A program made the position numbers and the translations under genes. The notes under the pieces were generated by a model that saw nothing but the letters and a program-made list of their open reading frames with translations, did no database searches and was not told the origin of the DNA. From CAIURC01 sp043777315 (lineage in GTDB: Bacteria > Verrucomicrobiota > Verrucomicrobiia > Chthoniobacterales > Chthoniobacteraceae), in NCBI GenBank assembly GCA_043777315.1, contig JAYVPW010000150.1, forward strand, positions 62,001 to 126,000: 64,000 nt of DNA, read 5' to 3'. Every line of letters begins with the position of its first letter. Positions within the stretch are counted from its first letter, which is position 1. This document shows, in pieces, positions 23,409 to 31,452 of this stretch.

Positions 23409-25768
23409 GCCGGCGGAGCCGGGCGAAAGTGGCCGAGCCCGCCCCGCCCTCGGATTGGCCGCGCGTGCTCGCGCTCACGATTTTTTTCCTCCTCGCGCTC
23501 GCCGCGCCGCTGGCGTTCGGAGCGGTGGATCGCCTCACGCAAATCGCCCTGCTCGCGCTCCTCGCGATCGGCGTCCTCGCGCAGCCGCCGCAGTTCGCAC
23601 GCGTCGGCCGGACCGTGAATCTCGCGCTCCTCACGCTGCTCGCGCTGGTCGTTTTGAAAGAGTTCGGCCCCGCGAAATTCTTCGGCCACACCGCCTGGCG
23701 CACGGAGCTCGTCGAGAGCTTCGGGCTCGCGCTGCCGTGGACGCATCACCCCGAGCCGGCGCGTTCTTTCGATGCGCTGCTCGCGGTCGCGGCGGCGGCG
23801 ATTTGGTTCGTCTGGGTGCGCTCGCTCGCCGCCGTGCGCGAGAATCGCGCGATCCTCGCGTGGAGCCTTTTCGCCGCCGCGGCACTGGTCGCCATCGCCT
23901 CCTTCGCGGGGAAAAGCCACGACCCGCGCGCGATCTGGGGACTGCGCTACACGCCGGGCTGGCGCGGCTTCGGACCGTTCCCAAATCGCAATCACACCGC
24001 CTGCTTTTTCGCGATCAGCGCGGTTTTTGGCGCGGGCTGCACGACGTGGGCCGGGATGCGGAAAAAACACGGTCTGCTCGTCCTCGGCATTGCGATGATC
24101 GGCCTGCTCGTCGGCGCGTTGTTCGCGACGGAATCGCGCGGCGGAATCATCGCGTTTGGCGCCGGTGCGGTCGTTTTCGTCGCCTTCGTTTTGGCGAAAC
24201 TGCGCAACCGCCGCGCCCTCGGCGTGGTCTTCGCCTCGGTGCTCCTCGCGCTCGCGGTCGCGCTCGTTTTCGGCTCCAGATCGCTCACGCGATTTTCGTC
24301 GGCGGAGAGCGCCCGGATTTCCAATCAACTGCGCGTGGAAATCTGGCGCGATGCCACCGCGATGTGGAAAGACGCGCCGCTTTTCGGCCACGGGCTCGGT
24401 TCGTTCCCGCAGCTTTTTCCGATGTATCAAACCATGCAGCTCGACGACCAGATCGTGCTGCATCCCGAGAGCAGTTGGCTCCTCTGGCTGACCGAACTCG
24501 GCGCGGTCCCGGTGCTGCTCGGCGTCGGACTTTTCTTCGCGCTCATCGCGGTGCATGCGCGCGAAAATTTCCGCTCGCGCCACACCTTTTATCTCCGCGC
24601 CGGAGGCTTCGCTGCCGCCGCCGGGCTGCTCGCGCACGCGGCCATCGACCTGCCGGCGCATCGCTGGGGCACCCTCGCCTTTGCCCTCGCCGCGCTCGGC
24701 CTCGCCTGTCCGTGGCGCGCGCGCGGCGTCGTCCTCCCGCCGTCCCGGAAGCCGGCGCTGCTCGCCCTCGGCATCGCGGGATTTTGGGCGTTGCCGCTGT
24801 ATTCCGGCGGTCCGGCCTGGTCGCCACTCACGCTCGATCGCCTGCTCGTCCGGCAGGCGACATCGGGCAATGTGACGCCCCCCGAGTTCGAGCAGGCGCT
24901 GCGATATTTTCCGCTCAATGCCTCGCTGCATCAGGCCGCGGGGATGGCGCGACTGCGCTCCGGCACCCCGTCCGGCGAATGGCGGCGGCACTTTCAAATC
25001 GGGAACCGACTCGTCCCAGGTTCGTGGCGTTCGCCCGCCGAGCAGGCGCGCGCGACCCGGCAGATCTCGCCCGGCTTTTCCTTGTCTTCGTGGCAGGTCG
25101 CGATCGAACGCGGCGGGCATCAGCGCGAAGATTTGCTCGCATTGGGGATGCGGGATTTCGCCGGAGATTCCGCCGCCGAGACCACCTGGAGCAGCTACGC
25201 CGAGGCCCACCCCGACCTCCTTCTCGCCTATGCTCGCTCGGCGCCGGAGCCGCTCGCGCGCGACGCTTACGAGAGATGGTGGAAGGTGCGCGGTCTCGGG
25301 GACACGCCGGTGACCGACGCCGAAGTCCAGGCCTTTTACTCCGCCCTCCGGCGCTGGGGCACGCCGGAGCAACTCGCCGCGTGGATGGCACGCCGGCCCG
25401 ATTTGCAGGCACGCGATTCCAGAATTTGGGCGGCGATCGTTCAGCAGTGGGGCGATGATCCGGGCGCGTGGGCGCTGCTCGCGCGCGCCTTTCCCGAACC
25501 TGAATTTCCAGCGCCCCGCCAGCCGATTGTCCGCGAAGACCTCGAGCGCCGATGGAAAACCGACCCGCGCGATCTCGTCAACGCCCGCGCCCTCGCGCAC
25601 TTCCTCGTCACTTCCGACGAAGAAACGGCCGCCCGAAAAATCATCCTCGAAGTCGCGCGCCGGCGCGCCGCGCCAGACTGGTTCGTCGCAAAAGCCGCGC
25701 ATCTCCTCGCCGCCTCCGGCGAACTCCCGGAAGCCATCGCCCTCCTCCTCCGCCCGCCGGCGCGCTGA
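23396..25768 (+). CDS. O-antigen ligase/polymerase-type membrane protein with long C-terminal domain
   Basis: A 790-residue protein. The first 450 residues contain about ten hydrophobic segments in the Wzy_C (O-antigen ligase/polymerase) pattern. The large periplasmic loop has the family-typical WRDATAMWKDAPLFGHGLGSF stretch with the HPES segment after it. The C-terminal 340 residues are soluble, rich in Trp, Arg and Ala, and look like helical TPR-type repeats. It starts at ATG 23396 inside the end of the WecA-type gene, so the two are coupled. The frame upstream to 23087 runs inside that gene and is not coding. It would join or polymerise undecaprenyl-linked glycan at the outer face of the inner membrane. 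Confidence 0.82.
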   Translation: MGPVSRRSRAKVAEPAPPSDWPRVLALTIFFLLALAAPLAFGAVDRLTQIALLALLAIGVLAQPPQFARVGRTVNLALLTLLALVVLKEFGPAKFFGHTAWRTELVESFGLALPWTHHPEPARSFDALLAVAAAAIWFVWVRSLAAVRENRAILAWSLFAAAALVAIASFAGKSHDPRAIWGLRYTPGWRGFGPFPNRNHTACFFAISAVFGAGCTTWAGMRKKHGLLVLGIAMIGLLVGALFATESRGGIIAFGAGAVVFVAFVLAKLRNRRALGVVFASVLLALAVALVFGSRSLTRFSSAESARISNQLRVEIWRDATAMWKDAPLFGHGLGSFPQLFPMYQTMQLDDQIVLHPESSWLLWLTELGAVPVLLGVGLFFALIAVHARENFRSRHTFYLRAGGFAAAAGLLAHAAIDLPAHRWGTLAFALAALGLACPWRARGVVLPPSRKPALLALGIAGFWALPLYSGGPAWSPLTLDRLLVRQATSGNVTPPEFEQALRYFPLNASLHQAAGMARLRSGTPSGEWRRHFQIGNRLVPGSWRSPAEQARATRQISPGFSLSSWQVAIERGGHQREDLLALGMRDFAGDSAAETTWSSYAEAHPDLLLAYARSAPEPLARDAYERWWKVRGLGDTPVTDAEVQAFYSALRRWGTPEQLAAWMARRPDLQARDSRIWAAIVQQWGDDPGAWALLARAFPEPEFPAPRQPIVREDLERRWKTDPRDLVNARALAHFLVTSDEETAARKIILEVARRRAAPDWFVAKAAHLLAASGELPEAIALLLRPPAR

Positions 25769-25814
25769 CTTTTTCGATTTCCGATCCGCGGTTTCGGATT
25801 AAATAGCGACCGTC

Positions 25815-26324
25815 GTGGCGACTTCCTCACTTCTCCAAACCCAGCATCCGCACACCCGCGCCGTGGACGCCGGAGTCCGCGAGCGCGTCTGCGAATTCAT
25901 CGCACGGAAAGGTCTGCGCATGACCACGCAGCGCGAAGCGATCATCGAGGCGGCGTTCGGAACGACCGAGCATTACACCGCCGAGGACCTGCTCGGGATG
26001 GCAAAAAAAATCGATCCCTCCGTCTCCCGCGCGACCATTTACCGCACGCTCCCGCTGCTCGTGGAATGCGGCGTGTTGAAGGAAATGGACTTTGGCGGCG
26101 ACCACAAATTTTACGACCCGAACTTCATCGATCACCCGAATCACAACCACCTGATTTGCACCGATTGCCACAAGATCGTGGAGTTCGACGATGTGCATAT
26201 CGACACGCTGGAAACTTGCATCAGCAAGCGCCTCGGCTTCTCCCCCGAGAAAAAAAGCGTCCGCATCGAGGCGAGCTGCGATGAGCTGAAGCAGAAGGGC
26301 GCGTGCGGGAAAAAGAAGGTCTGA
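25815..26324 (+). CDS. Fur-family metal-responsive regulator
   Basis: A 169-residue winged-helix repressor of the Fur/PerR/Zur group. It has the DNA-binding region with RMTTQREAIIEA and SRATIYRTLPLL, the metal site HPNHNHLICTDCHKIVEF with its HxHxxCxxC, and a C-terminal Cys pair spaced C-x8-C instead of the usual CxxC. The start is GTG at 25815. An N-terminal extension of about 20 residues precedes the fold. It lies upstream of the remains of a metal-efflux operon, so it may once have controlled it. The metal sensed (Fe, Zn, Mn or peroxide) cannot be read from sequence alone. Confidence 0.9.
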   Translation: MATSSLLQTQHPHTRAVDAGVRERVCEFIARKGLRMTTQREAIIEAAFGTTEHYTAEDLLGMAKKIDPSVSRATIYRTLPLLVECGVLKEMDFGGDHKFYDPNFIDHPNHNHLICTDCHKIVEFDDVHIDTLETCISKRLGFSPEKKSVRIEASCDELKQKGACGKKKV

Positions 26325-26464
26325 AGTTTCCGGTTCTTCGCGCCGGAGGCTTGGGGGGAAATCAGCGGGCGGCGTCAGCCACCGGAATCTGGATCCCACA
26401 CGGATGCGCACCGACGGGGCGCCGGAACTCGACTGTCCAAGTCGGTGGATTTTATGTCACGGCC

Positions 26465-26815
26465 TTGTCGAAATTCCGTTCTCATCCGTTGGTCGCGGTC
26501 TTGGTGGTCCTGCTTTTGGCAGTGGGCCACGGGGAACAAATCTTTGGGCAGTTTGCGCGACATCATCACGAGTGGCAGGCGCATCGGGACGCGGAAGCCA
26601 GTGGTCCCAAAGGCGCCGACCATCAACAGGGCGAAGGTGATCCGAAGCGCGGCGACAACTGCTGCCTGGAACATCTGAATGTGATCGGCGCGGTGCCTTC
26701 AGTGATGTTTGCGCTGATCGTGAATCGGCAGCAAGTGGGGCTCGTGGCGACGAGCGTGGCGAGCCGGGTGGAAGCTCCGGTTCGGGGGATCGATTACCCG
26801 CCTCAGTTGAGCTAA
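26465..26815 (+). CDS. Small His-rich exported protein, metal-efflux associated
   Basis: I do not recognise a named family. The protein is about 116 residues if read from the TTG at 26465. The only in-frame ATG/GTG is far upstream inside the Fur-family gene, so the start is uncertain. A hydrophobic segment (LVAVLVVLLLAVGHG) looks like a signal peptide or anchor. It is followed by a polar His/Asp-rich stretch (RHHHEWQAHRD, GADHQQGEGDPKRGDNCCLEH) that could bind metal, then a second hydrophobic segment. Its place just upstream of CzcC and CzcA remnants fits the small accessory proteins that often lead such operons. That role is inferred. Confidence 0.5.
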   Translation: MSKFRSHPLVAVLVVLLLAVGHGEQIFGQFARHHHEWQAHRDAEASGPKGADHQQGEGDPKRGDNCCLEHLNVIGAVPSVMFALIVNRQQVGLVATSVASRVEAPVRGIDYPPQLS

Positions 26816-26844
26816 CCGGCCCGCGGTGTGCCTTCGTGCCTTGA

Positions 26845-27249
26845 CGGCGCGTGCGGCGCGAGGCGCAGGCCGAAGTGTCGCTGAATGTCGCGTTGCGCGA
26901 GGTCGAGCGAAAGATCGCCGGCGCGCTGCACGCCTACGAAACTTTCCTCGCCGAGATGGCGCAATGGCCAGCGGATGTCGCGGAGAAATTCGGCGACGCG
27001 GCGCGCAAGGGCGATGAAAACTACCGGCTCGGAGCGCTGCCGATCACCACTTACACCGAGCTGCAGACGGAATATCTCGACACCGTGGACGCGCTGCTTT
27101 CCACGCAAGCCGATGCGCTGGAAGCCCGGCAGCAGCTTGAACTCCTGACCGGACTGAATCTCGGAGACGCGCCGCCGCAGCGGCCCGAAACCGACGATGC
27201 GAAGCCCGCCGCCAAGCAGGCTGCGGCTCCCCAGCCTGCGCGCCGATGA
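26845..27249 (+). pseudogene. CzcC/CusC-type outer-membrane efflux protein, C-terminal remnant
   Basis: Only about 130 residues remain, against roughly 420 in intact TolC-like efflux channels. The translation AEVSLNVALREVERKIAGAL through RLGALPITTYTELQ and LEARQQLELLTGLNL is the second coiled-coil repeat of the family and its helical end. The frame is closed by a TGA just upstream at 26842, so the N-terminal half including the signal peptide is gone. The stop still overlaps the czcA remnant start (ATGA), which preserves the original operon spacing. No CzcB adaptor gene is present. Confidence 0.75.
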
Positions 27250-28089
27250 TCGACAAGATTCTCGAGTTCGCGATGCGCCAGCGGGCGGTGGTGCTGCTGG
27301 GCGCGTTTGGTCTGCTCGGGGGCGGGCTGTGGTCGGCGTGGCATCTGCCGATCGATGCCGTGCCGGACATCACCGGCGTGCAGGTGCAGGTGAATACGGA
27401 AGTTTCCGCGCTCGCGGCCGAGGAGTCCGAAAAGCTCGTCACGCGGCCCAACGAAGTGGAGCTCGCCGGCCTGCCCGGCGTGGAGGAAATGCGCTCGCTG
27501 ACGAAGTTCGGCCTCTCGCAGGTCACGCTCCAGTTTGCCGACGGCACCGACATTTTCCGCGCGCGGCAACTGGTGGCCGAGCGGCTCCGAAATGCCGCCG
27601 GGCAATTGCCTTCGGGCACTTCCCCGAAGCTCGCGCCGATCAGCACCGGGCTCGGGAGCGATTCTCGTCGTCGCCGTGCTGCTCGCGTTGCGCGGGATGC
27701 CGTTTTCGATCACCGCCGCCGTCGGTTTCATCGCCCTCAGCGGCGTGGCCGTGCTGAACGGTTTGGTGCTGGTGACCTACTTCAATCAGCTCCGCGAAAA
27801 AGGCTGCGCGATCCGCGACGCGGTGCTCGAAGGCTCCTGCACGCGCCTGCGCCCCGTGCTCATGACCGCGCTCGTCGCCTCGCTCGGGTTCCTGCCAATG
27901 GCCTTGGCCACCGGCGCTGGCGCGGAAGTGCAGCGCCCGCTCGCGACGGTCGTCATCGGCGGCATCATCAGCTCGACGCTGCTGACGCTCATCGTGCTCA
28001 TCGTGCTCATCGTGCTCCCCGTGCTGTATCGGATGTTCGAGCGCGAGCCCGCCACCGCCACTCGGGAGCCGGAGATCGCGCCTGCCTGA
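27246..28089 (+). pseudogene. CzcA/CusA-type RND pump with large internal deletion
   Basis: The first 135 codons give a normal CzcA start (MIDKILEFAMRQRAVVLLGA, then HLPIDAVPDITGVQVQVNT and PISTGLG). Around 27655 the homology jumps to the last 140 residues (LLALRGMPFSITAAVGFIAL, then SGVAVLNG and LVASLGFLPMA) in a different reading frame. About 800 residues of a protein of roughly 1040 are missing, and read-through in the first frame gives nonsense. Near the end the codons for LIV repeat three times as a 9-base tandem repeat at 27988-28014. The gene cannot make a working proton-driven metal pump. Confidence 0.85.
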
Positions 28090-28198
28090 TCCAGGCACTT
28101 GCTTGCATTGCCTTGGTCTGCTGGAGAAGTGATTCTCTCGGAAAACTCTGCGCGCCTCTTCTCTTGCCAACTGCTGATTTCCAAATCCTAAATTCAAG

Positions 28199-29581
28199 AT
28201 GTGGCACGGCCGATTCAAAGAGCAGACAGCGGAACTTCTTCAGCGCTTCAGCGAGTCGATTAGCTTCGATTGGCGGTTGTGGAGCCACGACATCGAGGGC
28301 TCGATCGCGCATTCCGCAGCCCTGGAAAAAGCGGCGTTGATCACCGCTGCGGAGCGGGAAAAAATCGTCGCGGGTCTGCGCGAGATCGGCGGCGAAATCG
28401 AGCGCGGCGAGTTCGAATTCAAGGTCGGGCTCGAGGACATTCACATGAACATCGAGGCGGAGCTCACGCGCCGCATCGGCGACCCCGGCGCGAAGCTCCA
28501 CACCGCCCGCAGCCGCAACGATCAGGTCGCGCTCGACCTCCGCCTCTACCTCCGCGCCGAGTCGGATGCGCTCGTTTTTTCGCTCCGCGAGATGCAGCGC
28601 GCGCTCGTCGAACTCGCCGAGCGGCATCGCGAAATCATCATCCCCGGCTACACGCATCTGCAGCGCGCGCAGCCCGTCTATTTCGCGCACCATCTGCTCG
28701 CCTACGTCGAGATGTTCGACCGCGACATCGGCCGCATCCGCGACTGCCGCGCGCGGCTGAACGTGATGCCGCTCGGCTCGGGCGCGATCGCCGGATCAAC
28801 CATCCTGCTCGATCGCGAGCTGATCGCGCGGCTGCTGGATTTTCCGGCGGTCACGCAAAATTCGATGGACGCCGTGAGCGATCGCGACTTCGCCGTCGAG
28901 CTCCTCGCCGCGCTCGCGCTGGTCGCCACGCATCTTTCGCGGCTCAGCGAAGACGTGATTTTGTGGGCTTCGAGCGAGTTCAAATTCATCACGATTTCCG
29001 ACGCGTTCACGACCGGCAGCTCGCTCATGCCGCAGAAAAAAAACCCCGACGTCGCCGAGCTCACGCGCGGAAAAACGGGCCGCGTTTTCGGCAATCTGCT
29101 CTCGCTCCTGACCACGCTCAAAGGCCTGCCGATGACCTACAATCGCGACATGCAGGAGGACAAGGAGCCGGTCTTCGACTCGATCGACACGGTCAAATCT
29201 GCGCTCGCGATTTTCGCCGCGATGCTCGCCGGCATCCGCGCGAATCCCGCGCCGTGCGCCGCCGCCGTCGCCGACCCGATGCTCCTCGCGACCGACCTCG
29301 CCGATTACCTCGTCAACCGCGGCGTCCCCTTCCGCCAAGCCCACTCGATCATCGGCCGCGCTGTCGCCCTCTGCGGCGAGCGCGGCTGCGAACTCCCGCA
29401 GCTCACCCTCGAAGATTTCCGCGCGCTCTCCTCCGCGTTCGAGCCCGACGTTTTCGCGATGCTCGAACTCAAAAACGCGATGTCCGCGCGGCAGGGAATC
29501 GGCGCGCCGTCGCCGCAAAACATCGCCGCCCAACTCGCCCGCTGGACCACCGCGCTCGCCAAGCAAAGCGCGGAGCGCTGA
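28199..29581 (+). CDS. argH: Argininosuccinate lyase
   Basis: This cytoplasmic enzyme splits argininosuccinate into arginine and fumarate, the last step of arginine synthesis. At 460 residues it is the normal size. Visible marks are MWHGRF at the N-terminus, SRNDQVALDLRLY (substrate site), GYTHLQRAQP with the catalytic-region His, and the fumarase-superfamily signature GSSLMPQKKNPD at about 274-285. It stands alone, with palindromic repeats downstream and an AT-richer spacer upstream that shares AAATCCTAAAT (28184-28194) with the repeat near 31440. No regulatory site was recognised. Confidence 0.97.
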   Translation: MWHGRFKEQTAELLQRFSESISFDWRLWSHDIEGSIAHSAALEKAALITAAEREKIVAGLREIGGEIERGEFEFKVGLEDIHMNIEAELTRRIGDPGAKLHTARSRNDQVALDLRLYLRAESDALVFSLREMQRALVELAERHREIIIPGYTHLQRAQPVYFAHHLLAYVEMFDRDIGRIRDCRARLNVMPLGSGAIAGSTILLDRELIARLLDFPAVTQNSMDAVSDRDFAVELLAALALVATHLSRLSEDVILWASSEFKFITISDAFTTGSSLMPQKKNPDVAELTRGKTGRVFGNLLSLLTTLKGLPMTYNRDMQEDKEPVFDSIDTVKSALAIFAAMLAGIRANPAPCAAAVADPMLLATDLADYLVNRGVPFRQAHSIIGRAVALCGERGCELPQLTLEDFRALSSAFEPDVFAMLELKNAMSARQGIGAPSPQNIAAQLARWTTALAKQSAER

Positions 29582-29586
29582 GATCT

Positions 29587-29730
29587 GGGTAGCGCGCTCG
29601 TCTCGAGCGCTGGTCGAGGCGTCCCGCCTCGACGGACTTTCCTCCGCGCGCGATTCGAGGAGGGCGGGCCGTTTTGAAAGTTCGTTTCGGCGGGACGCCA
29701 AAACCAGCGCTCGGGACGAGCGCGCTACCC
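29587..29730. repeat. Intergenic palindrome flanking a short core
   Basis: GGGTAGCGCGCTCGTCTCGAGCGCTGG (27 bases, 29587-29613) is repeated in inverted orientation at 29704-29730 with one mismatch. Inside lies a second hairpin, GTCGAGGC...GCCTCGAC. It sits between two convergent genes (argH and the HUMPS homologue) and could also act as a bidirectional terminator. Confidence 0.88.
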
Positions 29731-29749
29731 GGAAGCGCGTGCCGCGCGA

Positions 29750-30454
29750 CTACTCGCGCGGCCCGACGTCGCCGTACGCGTGGACCTTTTCGCAGATGAG
29801 TCGGAGCTGGCTTTCAAGGTCGCCGGATGCCGTTTTGAACGCATCGGCGTCGATGGTCAGTGGCGCTCCGAGGACGACGAGCGGGGCTCCAAATTCCGGC
29901 GTGCGCATCGCCTGCTCGACGCTCAATCCGCCGACCGCCTGCACCGGCACGCCGACCGCCGCGACGACCTCGCGGAGCTGATCGAGCGGGCTCGGGCAGC
30001 GCCCACCCGCGGCGACGATTCCGCGCCGTTCGTCGTAGCCGACGTGGTGGACGATGTAGTCGCAACCCAAGTCCTGAAGCCGTTTCGCAGCCGCGACCAT
30101 GTCGGGAGCGCCGAGATTGTCGCCCATGATTTTGATCCCAAAATCGCGGCCCGCCTGCACGACGACTTTGATCGTCTCGGCGTGCGCGCGCTCCATCACG
30201 ACGACGTGCGTCGCGCCCGCTTCGGCCATCAATTTCGCCTCCAGCCAGCCTCCGTCCATCGTCTTCAAATCGGCCACGATTGGCACGTTCGGGAACTCGC
30301 GCCGCAACGCGCGCACACCGTGCATTCCCTCCGAAATGATCAGCGGCGTCCCGGCTTCGAGCCAATCGACGCCGGCCCGCAGCGCCATCCGCGCGGTGTC
30401 GAGAGCTTCGGAAATGTCGGTCAAGTCGAGGGAGATTTGGACGATGGTTTTCAT
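29750..30454 (-). CDS. HUMPS-family enzyme (3-hexulose-6-phosphate synthase/KGPDC-like)
   Basis: A 234-residue TIM-barrel enzyme of the orotidine-phosphate decarboxylase superfamily. WLEAGTPLI and the metal/catalytic stretch IVADLKTMDGG match hexulose-phosphate synthase (ELGTPLI, ADMKTMD in the methylotroph enzyme as I recall it). GYDER and VGGLSVEQA fit the later barrel strands. The start chosen is ATG at 30454; the frame extends to 30562 only by reading through a palindromic repeat. Hexulose-phosphate synthase condenses formaldehyde with ribulose-5-phosphate, while the sister family decarboxylates 3-keto-gulonate-phosphate. No isomerase partner is nearby, so the substrate is open. Confidence 0.8.
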   Translation of the reverse strand: MKTIVQISLDLTDISEALDTARMALRAGVDWLEAGTPLIISEGMHGVRALRREFPNVPIVADLKTMDGGWLEAKLMAEAGATHVVVMERAHAETIKVVVQAGRDFGIKIMGDNLGAPDMVAAAKRLQDLGCDYIVHHVGYDERRGIVAAGGRCPSPLDQLREVVAAVGVPVQAVGGLSVEQAMRTPEFGAPLVVLGAPLTIDADAFKTASGDLESQLRLICEKVHAYGDVGPRE

Positions 30455-30483
30455 GGCGACAGGCGAGTTGGCGAAAGCGGAAA

Positions 30484-30617
30484 GTTCGTCATCCTGAGCG
30501 CAGCCCGGCTTTGCGGGCGGAGTCGAAGGACCTCTTACTTTTCTCCCCGAGCGCGCGCGCAACGAGGGGAAAAGTAAGAGGTCCTTCGACTGCGCTGTCG
30601 CTCCGCTCAGGATGAAC
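30484..30617. repeat. Intergenic palindrome (CATCCTGAGCG family)
   Basis: The left arm begins GTTCGTCATCCTGAGCGCAG and ends GTCGAAGGACCTCTTACTTTTC. The right arm starts GGGGAAAAGTAAGAGGTCC and ends CGCTCAGGATGAAC. The arms are near-perfect inverted copies around a short GC-rich loop. It occupies most of the divergent spacer between the HUMPS homologue and thiE, so both promoters must lie in or beside it. A fragment recurs at 21803. Confidence 0.9.
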
Positions 30618-30675
30618 GGAAGAAACGGACGCGCTCGTTTACAGCGCGCCTTTCTCGTGGTCGAGTCGGGGCCAT

Positions 30676-31335
30676 TTGAAAACCATCGCGCAGTGCCATT
30701 TTTACGGAATCATCGACCTCGGCTACATCGTCGCAGGCGACATTTTGCCGGTCGCGGAGCGGATGATCGAGGGTGGCGTGGACGTGCTCCAACTTCGCGC
30801 CAAAAACGCGACGGAGGCCGAGATCGAAGCCCTCGGACAGTGCCTGATTTCGGTGACGGAAAAGGCGGGCGTCCCGCTGATCATCAACGATTTTCCGCAG
30901 CTCGTGCCGACGATCGGAGCGGTCGGCGCGCATGTCGGGCAGGACGATTTTTCCGTCGAAGATGCGCGCTGGCGAGCGGGGCGGGCGCTGGCTGGCGAGG
31001 TCGCGCGACCGTTGATCGGGAAATCGACGCACAGCTTCGAGCAGGCCGTCGCCGCCGAGCAGGAAGGCGCGGATTACATCGGCTTCGGGCCGCTTTTTGC
31101 CACGCCGACAAAACCTGGCCGGCCCGCGATCGGACTCGCGGAAATCCGGCGCGCGCACGAGGCCGTGAGCATCCCGATTTATTGCATCGGCGGGATCAAA
31201 CTGGAGAACCTCGACGAGATCCTCGCGGCCGGCGCGCGCCGCGTCGTGATCGTCTCGGGAATTTTGCAGGCGCCCGACATCGTCGCGTATTGCCGCGAGG
31301 TGAAGGAGCGGCTGAATTTAGCATTTCCGATTTAG
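30676..31335 (+). CDS. thiE: Thiamine-phosphate synthase-type enzyme
   Basis: A 219-residue TIM-barrel protein of the ThiE/TenI family, which couples the thiazole and pyrimidine phosphates into thiamine phosphate. The marks are VDVLQLRAKN, IINDF, GAHVGQDD, GKSTHSFEQ, ADYIGFGPLFATPTK and YCIGGI. In typical ThiE the third motif reads INDR; here it is INDF, a change also seen in TenI-type relatives, so the synthase call is a little less certain than the fold. The start is TTG at 30676, the only start that leaves the first strand intact. The last six residues (NLAFPI) and the stop are encoded by the left arm of a repeat. Confidence 0.83.
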   Translation: MKTIAQCHFYGIIDLGYIVAGDILPVAERMIEGGVDVLQLRAKNATEAEIEALGQCLISVTEKAGVPLIINDFPQLVPTIGAVGAHVGQDDFSVEDARWRAGRALAGEVARPLIGKSTHSFEQAVAAEQEGADYIGFGPLFATPTKPGRPAIGLAEIRRAHEAVSIPIYCIGGIKLENLDEILAAGARRVVIVSGILQAPDIVAYCREVKERLNLAFPI

Positions 31336-31448
31336 CATTTAGCATTTGAAGCCGGAGCGCGCGCGGCTAGACGAAGCGCCGCAAAACCTGGCAGACGCGG
31401 CTCTGCGGAGCTCCGAAATGCTCAATCCCAAATGCTAAATCCTAAATC
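31316..31448. repeat. Palindrome with TTTAGCA 7-base units, overlapping thiE end
   Basis: The left arm (31316-31347) contains TTTAGCATTTAGCATTT and the right arm (31416-31448) contains AAATGCTAAATCCTAAAT. The arms are imperfect inverted copies based on a 7-base TTTAGCA period, separated by about 70 bases. The element runs into the 3' end of thiE and reaches to within five bases of the next start codon. Confidence 0.8.
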
Positions 31449-31452
31449 ATCC

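Noticed and set aside
23054..25702. 882-codon minus-strand open frame
   Set aside because: It mirrors the O-antigen-ligase gene and its translation is charged low-complexity sequence with no fold.
30455..30562. 36-residue extension of the HUMPS homologue
   Set aside because: It reads through the left part of the intergenic palindrome and has no family similarity.
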